A stretch of 47,630 bases of DNA from Spirogloea muscicola (taxonomy: Eukaryota; Streptophyta; Zygnematophyceae; Spirogloeales; Spirogloeaceae), in assembly GCA_009602725.1 (NCBI GenBank), contig WELB01000105.1, positions 39,707-87,336 on the forward strand. The letters are read 5' to 3'. The notes under the pieces were generated by a model, which did not search any database, was not told where the DNA came from, and saw only the letters and a program-made list of their open reading frames with translations. Made by a program: the position numbers and the translations under genes. Numbering within the stretch: position 1 is the stretch's first letter; each line of letters begins with the position of its first letter. Below, in pieces: positions 8,845 through 21,900 of this stretch.

Positions 8845-11676
8845 ATGCCGCAGGCCCCCTCACACGCCGCCGCCGCCGCCGCCATCCTCGCGCTCCTCGC
8901 CGCCGCCGCCGCCGCCGGCGATCCGGAGCCCTACGCAGCTCCCGATGCAGATGCCGACGCCGACCTCGAGCCCCATCTAGCCGGTAATCCTCGGCCGTCG
9001 CCGCACCGCCTTGGCCCTGGAGCTCCGCAGCTGACGGCCCCGCCGCCGTGTTGGCGCAGACTGCGAGGCCAGCGGCGGCGTGGAGTCGCCCGAGTGGCAG
9101 GCGTGGGCGCGCCGCCCGCGGGAGGCTTCGCCGGGGGCCGACAGCGAGTACGCGGCGTGCTGGAGCCGCCGGGAGCAGCACTGCTACCGCACGCCCGAGC
9201 GCGGGCCGCCCAGCCGGGCCCTGGCCGCCGCCTTCGCCGCCTACCGCAGCCTCCACGCCCGCTGCGCCGCCACGGTTAGCGCCTCTCTCGCCACGGCCCT
9301 GGTGGCCTGCCGCTGCCTGCGCTGGCGCGCTGAGCTGGGCTGCGCAGCCTCTGCCCGCTGCTGCAGGATGACATTGCGAGCGTGCTGGCGAGGCGCGATG
9401 TCCCGCACTGCAAGTACCTGGTGTGGACAGTCACTCCAGACGGCGTCGGCAACCGCGTGCTGTCCCTCGTGTCCACCTTTGCATACGCCCTTCTCACAGG
9501 TGAGGCCCTGGCAGCTGCTCGGCGCAACAAGCAGGACTCAGCAGTACCCAGACGGTCTCGCACTTGCAGTCGGGCGGGGCCAGGGACCGCGTCTGGCGCC
9601 TGACGAGTGCTGTGGTCGCAGCATCGCAGGCCGTGTGCTGCTCCTGGATCAGCGGTCCATGTTCCAGGAGCTCTTCTGCGAGCCCTTCCCGTTCTCGTCC
9701 TGGTTGATGCCGCCGACCCTCTCCAAGCATGACTACCAGTCCTACGAGCTTTACGGGCTCCTCCAGTTTCTGTGAGCTCCACTGCCTTTCCACGCCAGCC
9801 AGGATAGCAGGCCAGGCAGAGCTCTTGGAGTGGCGACGGCTGCCCAGCATAGTAGGGCCGTGGTTATCAGCTCCTCATGGCCTTCGTGCTGGGGTCCTGC
9901 CCGACCCGAGGCAGGAGGGACAGGGAGGCCAAGCAGCTGGCAGTGAGCAAGCCGCCTCAGAGCGTATTCCTGACCATGGCCCACTACGATCCTCGGGAGA
10001 ACCTGGTGTTCTTCTGCCCATCAGGTTGGTGCTGTGCCTCTCCTTCTGCAGGGCAGCAGGCTGCTTGGCCTCATGCCCCTGCCTGGTCACATTGACATGC
10101 TGTGCGGGAGGTGCAAGGGTGGCTGCAGCTTGGCTGCTGAGCTGTGGGGCCAGGCTCTGTGTGCAGTCGTGCAGGCGCTCGACGAAGTCCCCATCCTCTT
10201 CCTCAGGACCAATCAGTACTTCCTGCCGGCGCTACATCTTGTGCCCCACTTCCGGGAACAGCTGCAAATTCTCTTCCCTGACGGGTGCTTCCGCTGCACC
10301 TGCAGACAATCGCCAGATTTGGGGTTTCTTTTGTGTTGCACACAATCTCACAAGAGCTACAGTTTCATCGTTGACAGCTTTACCGCATTTGCTGCAGTGT
10401 GCAGTTCATGCACCTGAGCAGGGTGTTGATGAACCCAACCAATGACATCTGGGACCATGTTACGGCCTTCTTCCGCCAGCACTTGTCGGGCGCAGCACGA
10501 CGCTTGGGCATCCAAGTCCGGACCTTCAAAGAGAGCTGGCATCCCCTCAGCAGCGTGCAGGTGAAGCTGTTCTCACTGCTTGCTGGCTGAGGCCATTCTC
10601 ACAACATGCCTGCAGAGTCTTTGCTGGTGTGCAGCGAAGGAACCAGAAAGCTACAGAGTACCTGCTCGCCGCAGCTTGTGCAATGTATACAAGTCAGGCT
10701 AACGCTGGCTACACTGCAAGGACGACATGTCTTGAGCACAATAACGGATTGGCGCCATGCCTGATCTGAGCAGCTCCTGCAGTGCGCTGTGGGCAACGGG
10801 CTGCTGCCAGATGCCATGACAGACTTGAAATGCGCGAATGAGTCTGGAAAGTGCCCTGTCATTGCAACTGTGTTGACCTCACTGCACAAGGAACACTTCT
10901 CCAACCTCACCGGTACGACGTGCTCTTCTTGTCTGACATCTTACAGCTCTAGTAGATTTTCCTTCTCAGAACGACTGGCAGCTGCTGACAAGAATTCATT
11001 GAATCATTGACCTCATTGTGCTGACCTGGCGGTCTGTGCAGGCTGGTTCGCTGGGATTGATGGTCGGCTCGGTACCACCGTGCGGGTGGTCAGCCCTGGG
11101 CACGAGCAAGTGGAGCGGTCGCAAGATGATGCCAAGTACGTGGAGCACGAGCGTCAGGTTGTCATGGAGATTTGGCTGCTCTCCCTGTGCAACGATCTTG
11201 TGACGAGCCCCTTTTCCACGTTCGGTTACTGCGCCCACAGCCTTGCAGGTATGCAAGAAGGGAAGCTGGACTGCCACAACAGTCTCCATCACCTCTCAAG
11301 GCCCAAGCATGACCAACTCTATCAACCCGAAGTTGCGCGGTTCCTGACCATGTATCTGACTTATGACATTGGCGCTAGCAACTTGTAAATACTCCCCTGA
11401 GATGGTGGTGATGACCTAATGAGCGGGAGGCGTGGGCATGTGTCTGCTTCCGCAGGCTTGCAACCCTGGGTTATGAAAGGCTTGGCAAGCAGCGAGACCT
11501 CTCTGCCAAGACCCCCTTGCAAGCGCTCGAATTCGACAGAGCCATGCCTTCACTTTCCGCCCGCAAACCTCACTTGTCCAGGCGATGATCCTGCCTTTGC
11601 GGACCCTGGCAAGACTATTGACAATTTAAGGTACTGCGTGGATCATGGTATCCAAGTTGTGCAAACGACCTTGTGA
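8845..11676 (+). CDS. GT37 family (xyloglucan-type) fucosyltransferase
   Basis: Ten exons are readable: 8845-8983, 9060-9274, 9367-9499, 9630-9771, one ending near 10023, 10175-10284, 10405-10560, 10783-10912, 11042-11248 and 11456-11676. The N-terminus is hydrophobic and Ala-rich, as expected for a Golgi type-II signal anchor. The catalytic part follows the plant FUT family order. KYLVWTVTPDGVGNR is the GDP-fucose-binding G-x-GNR region. It is followed by FAYALLTGRVLLLD, LFCEPFPFSSWLMP, ILFLRTNQYFLPAL, VLMNPTNDIWDHV, IQVRTFKESWHP, LLSLCNDLVTSPFSTFGYC and the C-terminal PWVMKGL…EPCLHFPP. Family members transfer fucose from GDP-fucose onto wall polysaccharide or arabinogalactan-protein glycans in the Golgi. 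The family call is secure; the acceptor is unknown. The acceptor site of exon 5 is uncertain (near 9871 or near 9946). Confidence 0.9.
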
Positions 11677-12237
11677 ATATAGCCACCTCAAACGCCCTCT
11701 GAGCTTAAGTTAGACATCTTCACCTGAGCCATCTAGTGGAGGAAATCTGAGTCAGGGGGCTTATGGAGGTTATGGTGGTCGGAGAGGAAGGGACCTCCAC
11801 ATCGTACATGTATGTTTTCGCTTGCCCCTTCCCAGACGTGATTCATCAGTTGGCAAGTGTCAAGTGTCAGAACGGTCTCCCAATAGCAGTTGTGTTGTCA
11901 AGGTGAGGTCCTTGATCTGAAGCAGGCTTCCTGCGAGTGGCGGCCATTCACTTGCACACAATCAGGTCCTGAAACGTGTGGCAGCAACGATGACATTTAT
12001 ATACTTCAAGACGGTTCTTTAGGCTTGGATCACGGCCTTTGCAGTCGTGTTGTCCCTTGCGCATGCTTGGCTATCTCTTTGTGGCCGCTTGCCTGCACCT
12101 GGCCTGTCACCTCATGTCCGGCAGGTGTGGTATGGTGAAAGACTGCCTTGCAGAGTGACAAGGTAGTTCACATGCTCCACATGCTCCACATGCTCCTTAA
12201 CATGCTCAAAAGTGCTGATGTCTTAGGCTGCCGGCCC

Positions 12238-12262
12238 CTTGTTCCGCTTGCAGCGGAACAAG
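12238..12262. repeat. Perfect inverted repeat, 10-bp stem with 5-nt loop
   Basis: CTTGTTCCGC and GCGGAACAAG flank the loop TTGCA. It lies between convergent genes, about 560 bases past the fucosyltransferase stop codon. No role is established. Confidence 0.9.
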
Positions 12263-12440
12263 ATTACCAGCTGACGTTGCTTTCCAATCGGGGATCCATG
12301 CACTTCTTTCGCCTCTTCTCGAGCAGGCTGTCAAACCGCAGCTGTTGACTACAGACAGGTCTCAACATACTGAAATTGCGGACTGGACAATCAATTGAGC
12401 ACTTGAGCAATGGCGTCAATTGAGGACCTGAAAGGCCACA

Positions 12441-12474
12441 TTCAAGAGGGCTGCCTTCACGCAGCCCTCTTGAA
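12441..12474. repeat. Perfect foldback, 14-bp stem with 6-nt loop
   Basis: TTCAAGAGGGCTGC and its exact complement GCAGCCCTCTTGAA flank the loop CTTCAC. The stem is perfect, so either strand's transcript would form a stable hairpin. It sits in the convergent 3'-3' interval and could affect transcript ends, but it has no T-run and no known family match that I can recognise. Confidence 0.92.
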
Positions 12475-12652
12475 GAATGGAAGAACGGGATGAATGGGCT
12501 TGCCAGGAGAATGACATACATAACCAGATATGTTGTGCCAGACCTCAGCACTTGCACATCTCCATGCTCAAACACAGAGCAGAGGACGTGTCCCAGCCGA
12601 TCACCAAAGGGAAGTGGTCTTTCTCTACTAAGAGTACCCCCCAGCACACTGA

Positions 12653-12809
12653 CAGTACACACATGCACAAGTGCGGCCCATGCACACACGCACACAAGCA
12701 GCGCAGAAGCACACAAATGTGCGTGAACATGCTCACATACATACACGCGGGCACACGTGCACGCGTCTGCACGGGCGTCTGCACGGGCGCGCGCAGACAC
12801 ACACACACG

Positions 12810-12843
<34 letters not shown>

Positions 12844-12892
12844 GCCACACACGCACACACAGACACACACTCACAAGTACATACATCGAGAC
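12653..12892. repeat. CA-rich microsatellite
   Basis: This is an interrupted (CA)n/(CGCA)n tract, purest at about 12822-12842, with CG, AG and CT interruptions. It is a simple-sequence repeat in the convergent intergenic region. Confidence 0.95.
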
Positions 12893-12945
12893 AGCAGAAC
12901 CTCACATGACGAGACAAAGAACTGGCCCCACTTCGCTCGCCTAAG

Positions 12946-15900
12946 TCAATTCTGTGAGGATGCTGAGTACTCAAAGAGGAGCCGGTTATCAACTGGGGAG
13001 ATGGATGAGAAGAGCAGGCGGAGCTTGGAGTTGAGCTGGTAGAGCAGCGTCCATTGAGTTGCCATCTCGCTCTCCTTCAATTGTCTCACCACCGAGGCCT
13101 TCACGAAGACACGTTCAGTGCCGTTCAATTAAGAGGTATGCTTCATGGCTGATAGCAAATATCTGCATATTAAAAACTATGCTACTTCTGTGAGTACTCA
13201 AATGGGTCATTGACTCCGACGTTGGACTTCCTTTAAAAGTTGACACTGCTTGGTGATTTGCAGATGCTGCCTACCTGGAGGTTTTTGCCAAATTGGATCT
13301 CAACTTCTGTTCCAAACGAGAGGTTAGCCAACGACTTGAAAGGATCAGTTGTGGGGTCCAGGGAGAGCAGATTGGGAATCTGGGGAGCGCTCACCAATCG
13401 CCACCTGACAGTAGACCAGGTGCAAGCCTTGCGGACGTCAGAGCTCTGACCTCTCACCAAATACCACCAGCACCACTCATGAGCATCATGATAGGTAAAG
13501 TGTCCTCCTTTACCTGGCTTGACCAAATTCGCCTTTGGTCTCAATCTTGGGCATGAGGGTCTCAACTGTGGCCTGCGCGAGCTTTTTAAAAGCCAGCTGG
13601 CCATCCTCCTCAAGTAGGGAGTCGGCAAGCTGGCTCTCAAACAGCCTGGCAGCTTCGGTGGGTGTCAACGTGTCCTCCTCACCACTCCTGCTCGAAGTCA
13701 TGACCAGATTGTCTTGCCAGGACCGTGCTCGACCCTGGAGCTTGAGCTGCCAGTCTGCACCTACCAGCTTGAGGTCTAGAGTGGGATCCAGTCCTTGCTC
13801 TGGCTCAAATCTCGCCCGATTTGGGTGGTCACGATTCAGCCTCACCTGCAACCATGCCTCTCATGTCAGAGGCGGTTCCGACTAAAGCAGATGTTTCTTC
13901 AGATTCTTCAGGGACACTTGGTATAGCCAACACCTCTTCAGACAGCATCACACTTCAGCATGCAACTTGACAGCAAGGCTCCTATTGTCAGCTGCTGTCG
14001 ACATGCTCTGCACCTGTGTAGCGACAAGATTAACATCTCCATTCTCAAATGTCAACGTTCCTCGTGGCTTGACCTCCAGCGGATCTGCATATCCACTGAG
14101 CTCAAGCTCCCCGCTCACCTTCATTGCAGGATTGACAACGGGCTCAGTACTGTTGTCCTTGCTTTGCCACGAGCGAATGACCAGCAAGCAGCTTGCCTTC
14201 AGAAGTGAAGGGCAGATGCAATGTGCAAGCTCTAGGTCGTCTCATGACAAGGCCCTGGAATATGTAGTTGCTGTTGGTGGACAAGGAGTTGAGATAAGAG
14301 GGAAGGCGCGCGGTGCGCAATGAAATTGAAAGGGAGGCCAATCTAGCCTTAAAGATACATACAGCGAAGTTGAGAATGAGTGGGTAGACCATGCGCAGCT
14401 CAGGCCCAAAGGCTATCTTAAGGCCCTTCAGCTTGACTGCTACAGGCATCTTCACCAGGCCTCCCTCATCTTCCTCCTCTTGCACATCTGCATAATTGCA
14501 CACTAGCAATGTGGTGTTGAAGTAGCTGACTTTCACTTTACTTGAGAGTGGAATACAATTGTAACAATGAGCCTGGACATTACAGCGCGGATCATTACCA
14601 TCACCTTTTTCAGTGGGGGAAGGCTGTGCAGGAGATGTCGTTGTGAATCCTGGCAGCTGGATAGCATCCAGCCCTACTCTCTTTCCAATAGAGCTTGGAC
14701 CCATCCAACCAAGTCCACTACTGCTTGCAGAAGCAGACGCAGATGGGTGTGCTGCTGATTTCTCTTGAGATAGATAAGCGATTCCACGGGACAGTTGAAT
14801 GCCACCCGTCAACTCGGGCTCCAGTAGGCTGCCCAGCAAACGCAGCTGACTATCTACCTGACCGCTGCCGACAAAAAGAATGTGACCTTTTGTTGTCAGG
14901 TGGTGTAAGGACCTTGCCACAAGGCCCTTGGCATCAAAGTATTGACCAAATGCGCGAATGTCGTCCCTACGTCAGGTGCAAGGCATGCGGACGCAAAGAG
15001 ATTTCATGGTACCTGAAGATGTTTCTTGCTCGTACTTCCAAGGCATCGGCCTTTAGCTCAATGCCGTCGGCACTGTAGAGGTGGTCACCGCTTTGGAGGG
15101 GCAGCTGTCCACGCATCTTGATAACTCCTTTTCTTCCAATCTTACCCTCCAGTCCTTCGACGTTGAACTGGTTGTTCTTCACCCTGATCAACCCCCCAAG
15201 GTTCGAGAGTGGCCTTGGAAGGACAGGGGAGGAGATGGCCACCTTCTGGAAGTTCGCCATACCACTTACAGTGGGCTGGTTCATGGTACCGCGGACCTGC
15301 AATGACTGACCGCGTCTTAGATTGGCAGCACGCATCTCCGCAGCAACCTCTTGTGCAATTTGCAATAGAACGAATGCACATCGTCTGCATGCTGACGTTC
15401 GATCTGGTCACTGAGGGGAAGCTCTTTTCTCATACCTCCAAGTTCACGTCTGCATTGCCTTGAAGCCAAGTGATGCCGGGCGAAACAGATGTGAGTAAGC
15501 TCATCCCCCCATCCTTGACAGCAGCAACGATCTCCACTGCCCCCTTCTCCATGCGGTCTTGGTCCAGAGCTCTCAGCGCCTGCAGAGCCACGCCCTCATC
15601 CTCCCTGTCCTCTTGCTCCTCCCTTCTCATCCCCTCCCCTTCCCTTCGCCGCTCACGCTCCTTCTCCCTCAGCTGCTTCGCCCTCTCCCTCTCTCTCTGC
15701 ATCTCCTCCCAGCTCTCGGCTCCATTAGCGGCACTCTCCTCGTCCTCTTCCATGTCGCTCTGAGGCAGGGGCAAGCTTCCCTGGAGCCGTACATACCCAT
15801 TGCTGCCACCAGCCGGCTCCAAGATGGCATGGAAACCCAAGCGGCTGCCAGACGTTATTGACGCTGCCACCTCCGCTTTCCCGAGCCTGACACCCCGGAC

Positions 15901-18900
15901 TGCACCATCCAGCAGACGCACCTGCACCTCACACTGGGGCCTCTTCACACTCCCCTGCACATCTCCCTCCATGTGCAGGATGCCTCGGATGGGTGCCAGC
16001 TCTGAAGCATTGCCACTGCGGGCTGCCGGCGTGCTCTCAGTAGCAGCACTGGACTGAATGGCTTCCATAAAAGCTGGTATGTAGTGGGCTGGCAGGTTGA
16101 GCACGGCAAAATGTAGGTTGGGATTGCGGCCCATCAGAGTCCCGTCAGCATGGAGAGTTGCAGTGTCCTTCTTGATGAAGAAGCGCTCGAGGCGCAACCC
16201 ACGGTTGTTGCCGTAATCACCTGCTGCACTCACAGACTCCAGCTGATACATACCCCACTCCCAGTCCTCCCCCCCAATGTCAAACTGGGCCTGCCACATA
16301 GTGATCAAAACAGCAAGCTGACTTAATAAAATGTACGCTACAGAGTAAAACGACTACACCATGGTAGTTTCATCACACTATATTACGCAATGGTTCTTGC
16401 TGTACTACAATACGAAACAGCTACTACTGCTTCCTTCTAGAAACTGTTAAATACGCAGAACAGGTACCAGCCGCGAACTCACAGTGGTGTCGCCATTACC
16501 ACCCCCCGATGCTTCCAAGGTGCCACTCCATCGGCCCCTTAACTCAGAGAGAGCAGGAAGGGTGGCTGACTCCGACGCTCGAGCATCTTCCTTTGACGCT
16601 CCAGTGTGCCTCACATACTGTCACATGGCAGAAAGCAAATGCTCTTCTAAATCTAAGCTGTCCAGAACTGTTGCTTTCGTGTAGAGGTCCCTATGTGTTG
16701 CCAAGTCCTGACCTTATCTTGCTCTACATGCTAAGGATAGCCGCTAATAGGTTGGCACCTCAAGCTGTTGTTTTAGGTTCTCAGAAGAAAATCCAGCAGA
16801 TTGTACACCCTCCACAAATAGCTCCTGCTCAATCAAGCATGCCCAAGTGATGGTCATTGCTTTCTGCATCATGCACACAAGAAGGACAACCGGTGGTGCC
16901 AAGCCACAGACATCCAAGAGAAAGAGCATGTGCAAGCATCAAAGGAGGTCAGTGGAACCTTTGAGCGAAGGACCACTGCAGGATCCCGGCTTCTAGAAAG
17001 CAGGCGAGCCGCTGGCAGCATCTCTGCAACTTCTGCATAAGGAACCTCCATGCGAAGTCGCCACCTGTGATCTCAGCCCTGGTCAGCGTCTCTCTTGTGG
17101 CAGAGGGACAAGAAGCCCCCTCCAGTCAACTTGACTGAACCCAGAGCAAGTCCGAAATTCTGAAATTTGCTCATGGTCTTGACTGGAAACTCTAATTCTG
17201 ATCATGGTCTATTGGAAGAACGCACTCATGTGTCAGAAAAATTGGTGCATGCATGCCCAGGCCACTGTAATCTTCACCTGCCCATGGAAGTGATAAGAGC
17301 ACCCAGATGTCCGGCAGTGTCCTTATGGGTTACCTCAGTGTTCTGCTTTTCACTGTTATCGAACCATTCCCTGATCCCAGGCAGGACATACTCGCCCTGA
17401 ATCTCATAACGACTCGTTGCTTGTTCAAGTACAGATTTCTCCAAGGTAACCTGCATACACTCCATCACACAAAGTGCAAACCACCCGCGGTGATTGAGAA
17501 GGATATAAGACATACCAATTCTTCAGGTCAGAAAATCATAAACATCCGACCTTCGTAACACACACTGCAGGGTACATTAAGGGGAGTGGTGGGAAGTCAT
17601 GAAGCTGACCACGTCGCCTGACCAACGAAAACTGACATCCAAAGACTCGCCAAGAAGCCCACTGAATCGTGGTCTGTGCACCTCCACGATGCCAGTTCCT
17701 TTCCGGTTCTGGAAATTAAGACCTACATCGACCTGCATGTCACTGGCCATACTGGTCATAAGGAGAAGATCATCCTGACATCCATCACCCATCATCCTGA
17801 ATCTTTGCTCCTCCCTTCCCAGCAGCCATGCTTGTTCTGCACAAACGAACGTGTACATCACTCAGGAGCTTCACAAGGGCGTTCACCTTCTCGACTGTCC
17901 CTCTCAATGAAGCCAACTCCAGCTCATCAAGTGGCAAGTTCTTTATCTGCACGAGTAACAAGGCAACAAGTAAGCCTTGCTGCAATGCTTTATTGAAGTT
18001 CACAGTACTGTCTCACTGCAATGAATGACCTACAAGCATATGCATGGGTGCCTTGAAATCTGAATCTCAGCGTTAGAGACACTGAAAGCAAATTTTAAGC
18101 ACACCTCGACTTTGGCTGTCTGGCCTTGCCGGAATTGAAGATTGGACTGCAAAGGACCCCTTTGTAATGAGAACAAAGCATCCCCAATTGTTGTGTCTAC
18201 CTCTGCTTTCAGATGCTCATCAGCTTTACCTGAAGTACTCATCTGCCAGCAAGCCAAGGACTAATGTTAGACGAAGTATGCTTAGGAAGGTCATGCTGCT
18301 ATCTGTCTCCTGCAGACTACCGACTACTGCCGTCTTGTCCACAATACTTCTTTCTTGAATCTGTAGGCATAGGTCTCATCTCGTGTTGGCCCCTTGAAGG
18401 AACCTTTTTACTGGTCGGCGCTTAAATGTGTCCACTTTGCATCTACGGAGAAGTACCAGCCTGCAAGTCTCTACCCATAAAGACCCATTTGAGGTACCTT
18501 AAAACCTGTTGATGAGAGGTCAAGAGTGCCTGCAAGCTGTGGGCCTAGTAGCAGCTGATTCAGCTTGAATCCCTGCAGAGACACATTCCCAGACAGGCCG
18601 GGGAAGCTTCCAGTCGGCTGCTTGACAGCATTGCTTGGCAGCTTTGTGCTGAGTTTGACGCTGCCAGCCAGCCTCAAGTGAGCTGGATTGGTGCTCAGCG
18701 GGTTTGCTGGGCCAGTCAGTGGAGGAGACAAATCCATCACATCAAAGCTCTTCAGCTTCAGATCAAGATCCACCCCTGTGATGTCCGGCTTCGATGAGAG
18801 GAAGGCTTCCGGATCCCAGTCCTCTTTGGTTGACTTCTTGCCAGGCTGCAGGGGTGGATACGACTGAAATATCTTGGAGTCGAAGTCAAAGTGATCTGCT

Positions 18901-21900
18901 CTGCCTGCCACACATGTTGCACTTCTGTCAATCCAGACCGTCCCGTGGGACCCAACTAAGGAGCCACCTGCATCAGGCGCGTGCCACCTTGCATCCACCG
19001 TCCTGTCAATTGACAAAGAAAAGAAGCTGCAATCAGAGGACAAAGACAATGACTGCAGCAGAGCTGCACGTCGCTGAAAGGACAGGATCACGAAGATGCG
19101 CCAACTTGATGATTTGGATCTCACGGTGCAAGGAGAGCCCCTCTGATCTTCACATCGCCATAGGCCTTCCCCAGACTTGGTGCTGACGAGTGCGGGGCCT
19201 CGGGCAAATAGAAGCGGAGAAGGGCATCCGCTGATATGCTGCTTCCTGTTGCATCCACATTTACAGCCCCTGGGTCCAGCTCACCCTCTGGGCATACCCA
19301 CAGCTCTCCAGTCCCCCTCACCTCGCCTCCCCCAACCGGAGTAATGCGGGCACCATAGATGTCGGCTACCTGTACCACGACCAGCACCATGCCGTTACCT
19401 CATGAACCTGACAATGGCAAGACGTGCGACGCTGAAGTTCTGTTTGTGGTGTTCAGCACAAGGCCTGTTCAAGATCAAGAAGTTACATGAAGAGAACTCC
19501 AAGCTTGTGGCTTGTCACAGCGTAGCATAGTATTTTGGCTATCTTCATCAGAAGGGCAACGTTTGACTCACACAATCGTCGGTGCGAAAGGCAAAGCTTG
19601 CAGACCCAGCAGCAATGGGAACTCTATCACAGGCAGCAATGGCACCCTCACTTTTGTGCCTATGGACAGCCTTGGTAGCATCTGTCACTCTCCCAAACAA
19701 CGTGTGGTCTGTTTGGGAGCTTGACAGCTCTGCGGTGCCTTCAAAGGTAGGAGTCTCAAGCGGACCTCGACAGTGCACAACTCCCTTAACTGCCCCCGCC
19801 AACTGTGTCCACATGATAAATGAAGCTATCAGCAAAGCTGATGCGAACATGGACCCCACAAAAAATTGGACATCTAACAGCATCAGGCTGTTGAATCAGG
19901 CTGACTGCCACTGCCCCACAAGTATGTAAATGCACTTAGGACCTGAGGATTTAACACAGGTCCTGACACTTGCATGACCAGCAACACCAAGCCTTCAATC
20001 AGATGCAGACTCACTCACTGGCAATGGTGGCGGCTTTGCCCCTAGTGTTTGCATAAGAGCGTTTGCGTCAATGCCAGGTACTTGACAGCTCAGGCGATAC
20101 TCTCCATGAGATGGATTCAGGTCCATATCACCAGAGACACTGAGCGGTATTGCACCATACTTTCCAACGGTGTCGTGGAAGAACATTCGTGCACCTTCAA
20201 AAATTAGTGCACCCTTGACCCCCTGCCAACTCAGCAACCCTGCCTCGTCAGACTGGATGTCTGTGGCAGCATAAGAAGCCTTGAGAACAAGTGATATACA
20301 GGCACAACAATTGTCCAGTATCCGTTGCTCCTGAGTTGCATGTGCCAGTCAAGCACCACATGCTCTTGTACTTCACAGAATAAGTGAGATTGAACGCCAT
20401 CCTTCGTAGGACCCAACGCGCCTATGAAGCACCCCTTCAGTGACACAACCAGGAGTGCCGAGCTTACCGTGAATGGAGATGGAGCCTCCCAGATGGAGAA
20501 ATCGAGGTCCTTGCAGTCAACTCTGCCCTGCATGTGAGGGAACTTGTCCTCCTTGCCAGCCCAGATTCGTAGTCGACCACTTGCCCTGCCTTTGTACCAA
20601 TCCAGGGGAATCTCCAGCAGGCGCTCAAAGAGCTGCAGCCAGAGTGACCTACTTTATCAATAGGGCTGAGTATGCACCACTCGATGCAGCCTTTACAGGC
20701 AGACATTTATCACCCATCTTTTTGACCAGCTTTTGAGTAAATGAAAACCAACTCAATAAGATCCCAATGTAAGTGCAGAGGGGGATAGCAATCAACAAAC
20801 TCACTGGAGCAAAGAGCCGCTTGCCCCCGACTATGACTTCCCACTTCCCGGTAGTGACATCTGAGTCCACCTTGACAAATAATCTGCCTCCATCACCGTC
20901 CTTGTTATCAGTCCGCCATTCTTTAAGCCGCCCAACTACATCCACCACAACTCGCTTGTAGTTGTTAATCAGACCCACTCTGCAGTACGTGCGCTCCATC
21001 ATCCTGCACACGAGAACCCTTAAAGTAGTAAGTGCATCAGGAGTCAGATTATAGTACAAGAAAGCAAAAAGTGAAAGATGGACAACAGAAAGTGGCCTAG
21101 CTCAGGGATCTCTACAGTACGCTTCACTGAGAATGTGAAGATCACCTGTATTGATGATCTCCATAGGCTACCAGCATAAGTGTGCCATCCCTGACAACCA
21201 CTGAATCTACAGTTACTGGCTGCCACCCAGAAGCAGTTGCTTCCAGCCGTTTCTTCTTAGCATGTGCAGCAAGCTTGCTAGCTGCTACTCTAGCTCTGGA
21301 CGCAATACGCACACCCAGAGGCTTGAAGAAGCGCCGCTCATCTCTGAAGGAATGTGCTTTCCCTGTGGCCCTGGCCTGCCATGGAAGAGCTGGTTGTGCG
21401 GAATGTAATGTAGATACATTACTATCTGAAGTGCTGAGCACTGCACCCTTCACCTGTGCAGCTGCTTCAAGTCTGCGGCTGCTTGCTTGGCCATCTGCAT
21501 TTTGCCTCTGCTCTGGAGCTCCCATCATGCCATCCGTTTGCCAAGCACTCTTGTGCTGCTTGGCTATGTGGGTATGAGTAGGACCAATCCTCGAAGCATT
21601 CTGCCTGCTATCAATGCTATGGCCTTCCTGCAAAGGTTTGCGACTAGCTCGTGAAAAGCCTCTAATATTATCTGCAAGGCCATGCTCCTCAGATGCTTGG
21701 GAAGCCTTTCGCCGGCGCTCCTCTATTGCTGCAGTCAGAGCTTGCTGCAGGAGTTCGACGGAGTCATCTAGAGGCTGAGAAGTCCTTGCATCTGAGGCTG
21801 CCCGGTTGCTGAACATCCTTGAATCCTCTGGCCCCTCGCTTTGCTCCTGAGAGCTGGTCGCCACACTTGCGCTCCTGCTGTTGCCGTTTCTGGAAGGCGA

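Larger units (their letters stand above)
11677..12945. other. Convergent intergenic region with foldbacks and microsatellites
   Basis: No coding exon is supported here. The region lies between the stop codons of the fucosyltransferase (+) and the TIC236-like gene (-). It contains three in-phase CACATGCTC units near 12169-12195, two perfect foldbacks (listed separately) and a long CA-rich microsatellite. Open frames across the CA tract on both strands are low-complexity artefacts. There are no retroelement tail modules. Confidence 0.7.

Noticed and set aside
12264-12992. Cys/Val-rich and Thr/His-rich open frames over the CA tract
   Set aside because: They are translations of a microsatellite. 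On the minus strand the true last exon of TIC236 lies in a different frame at its edge.
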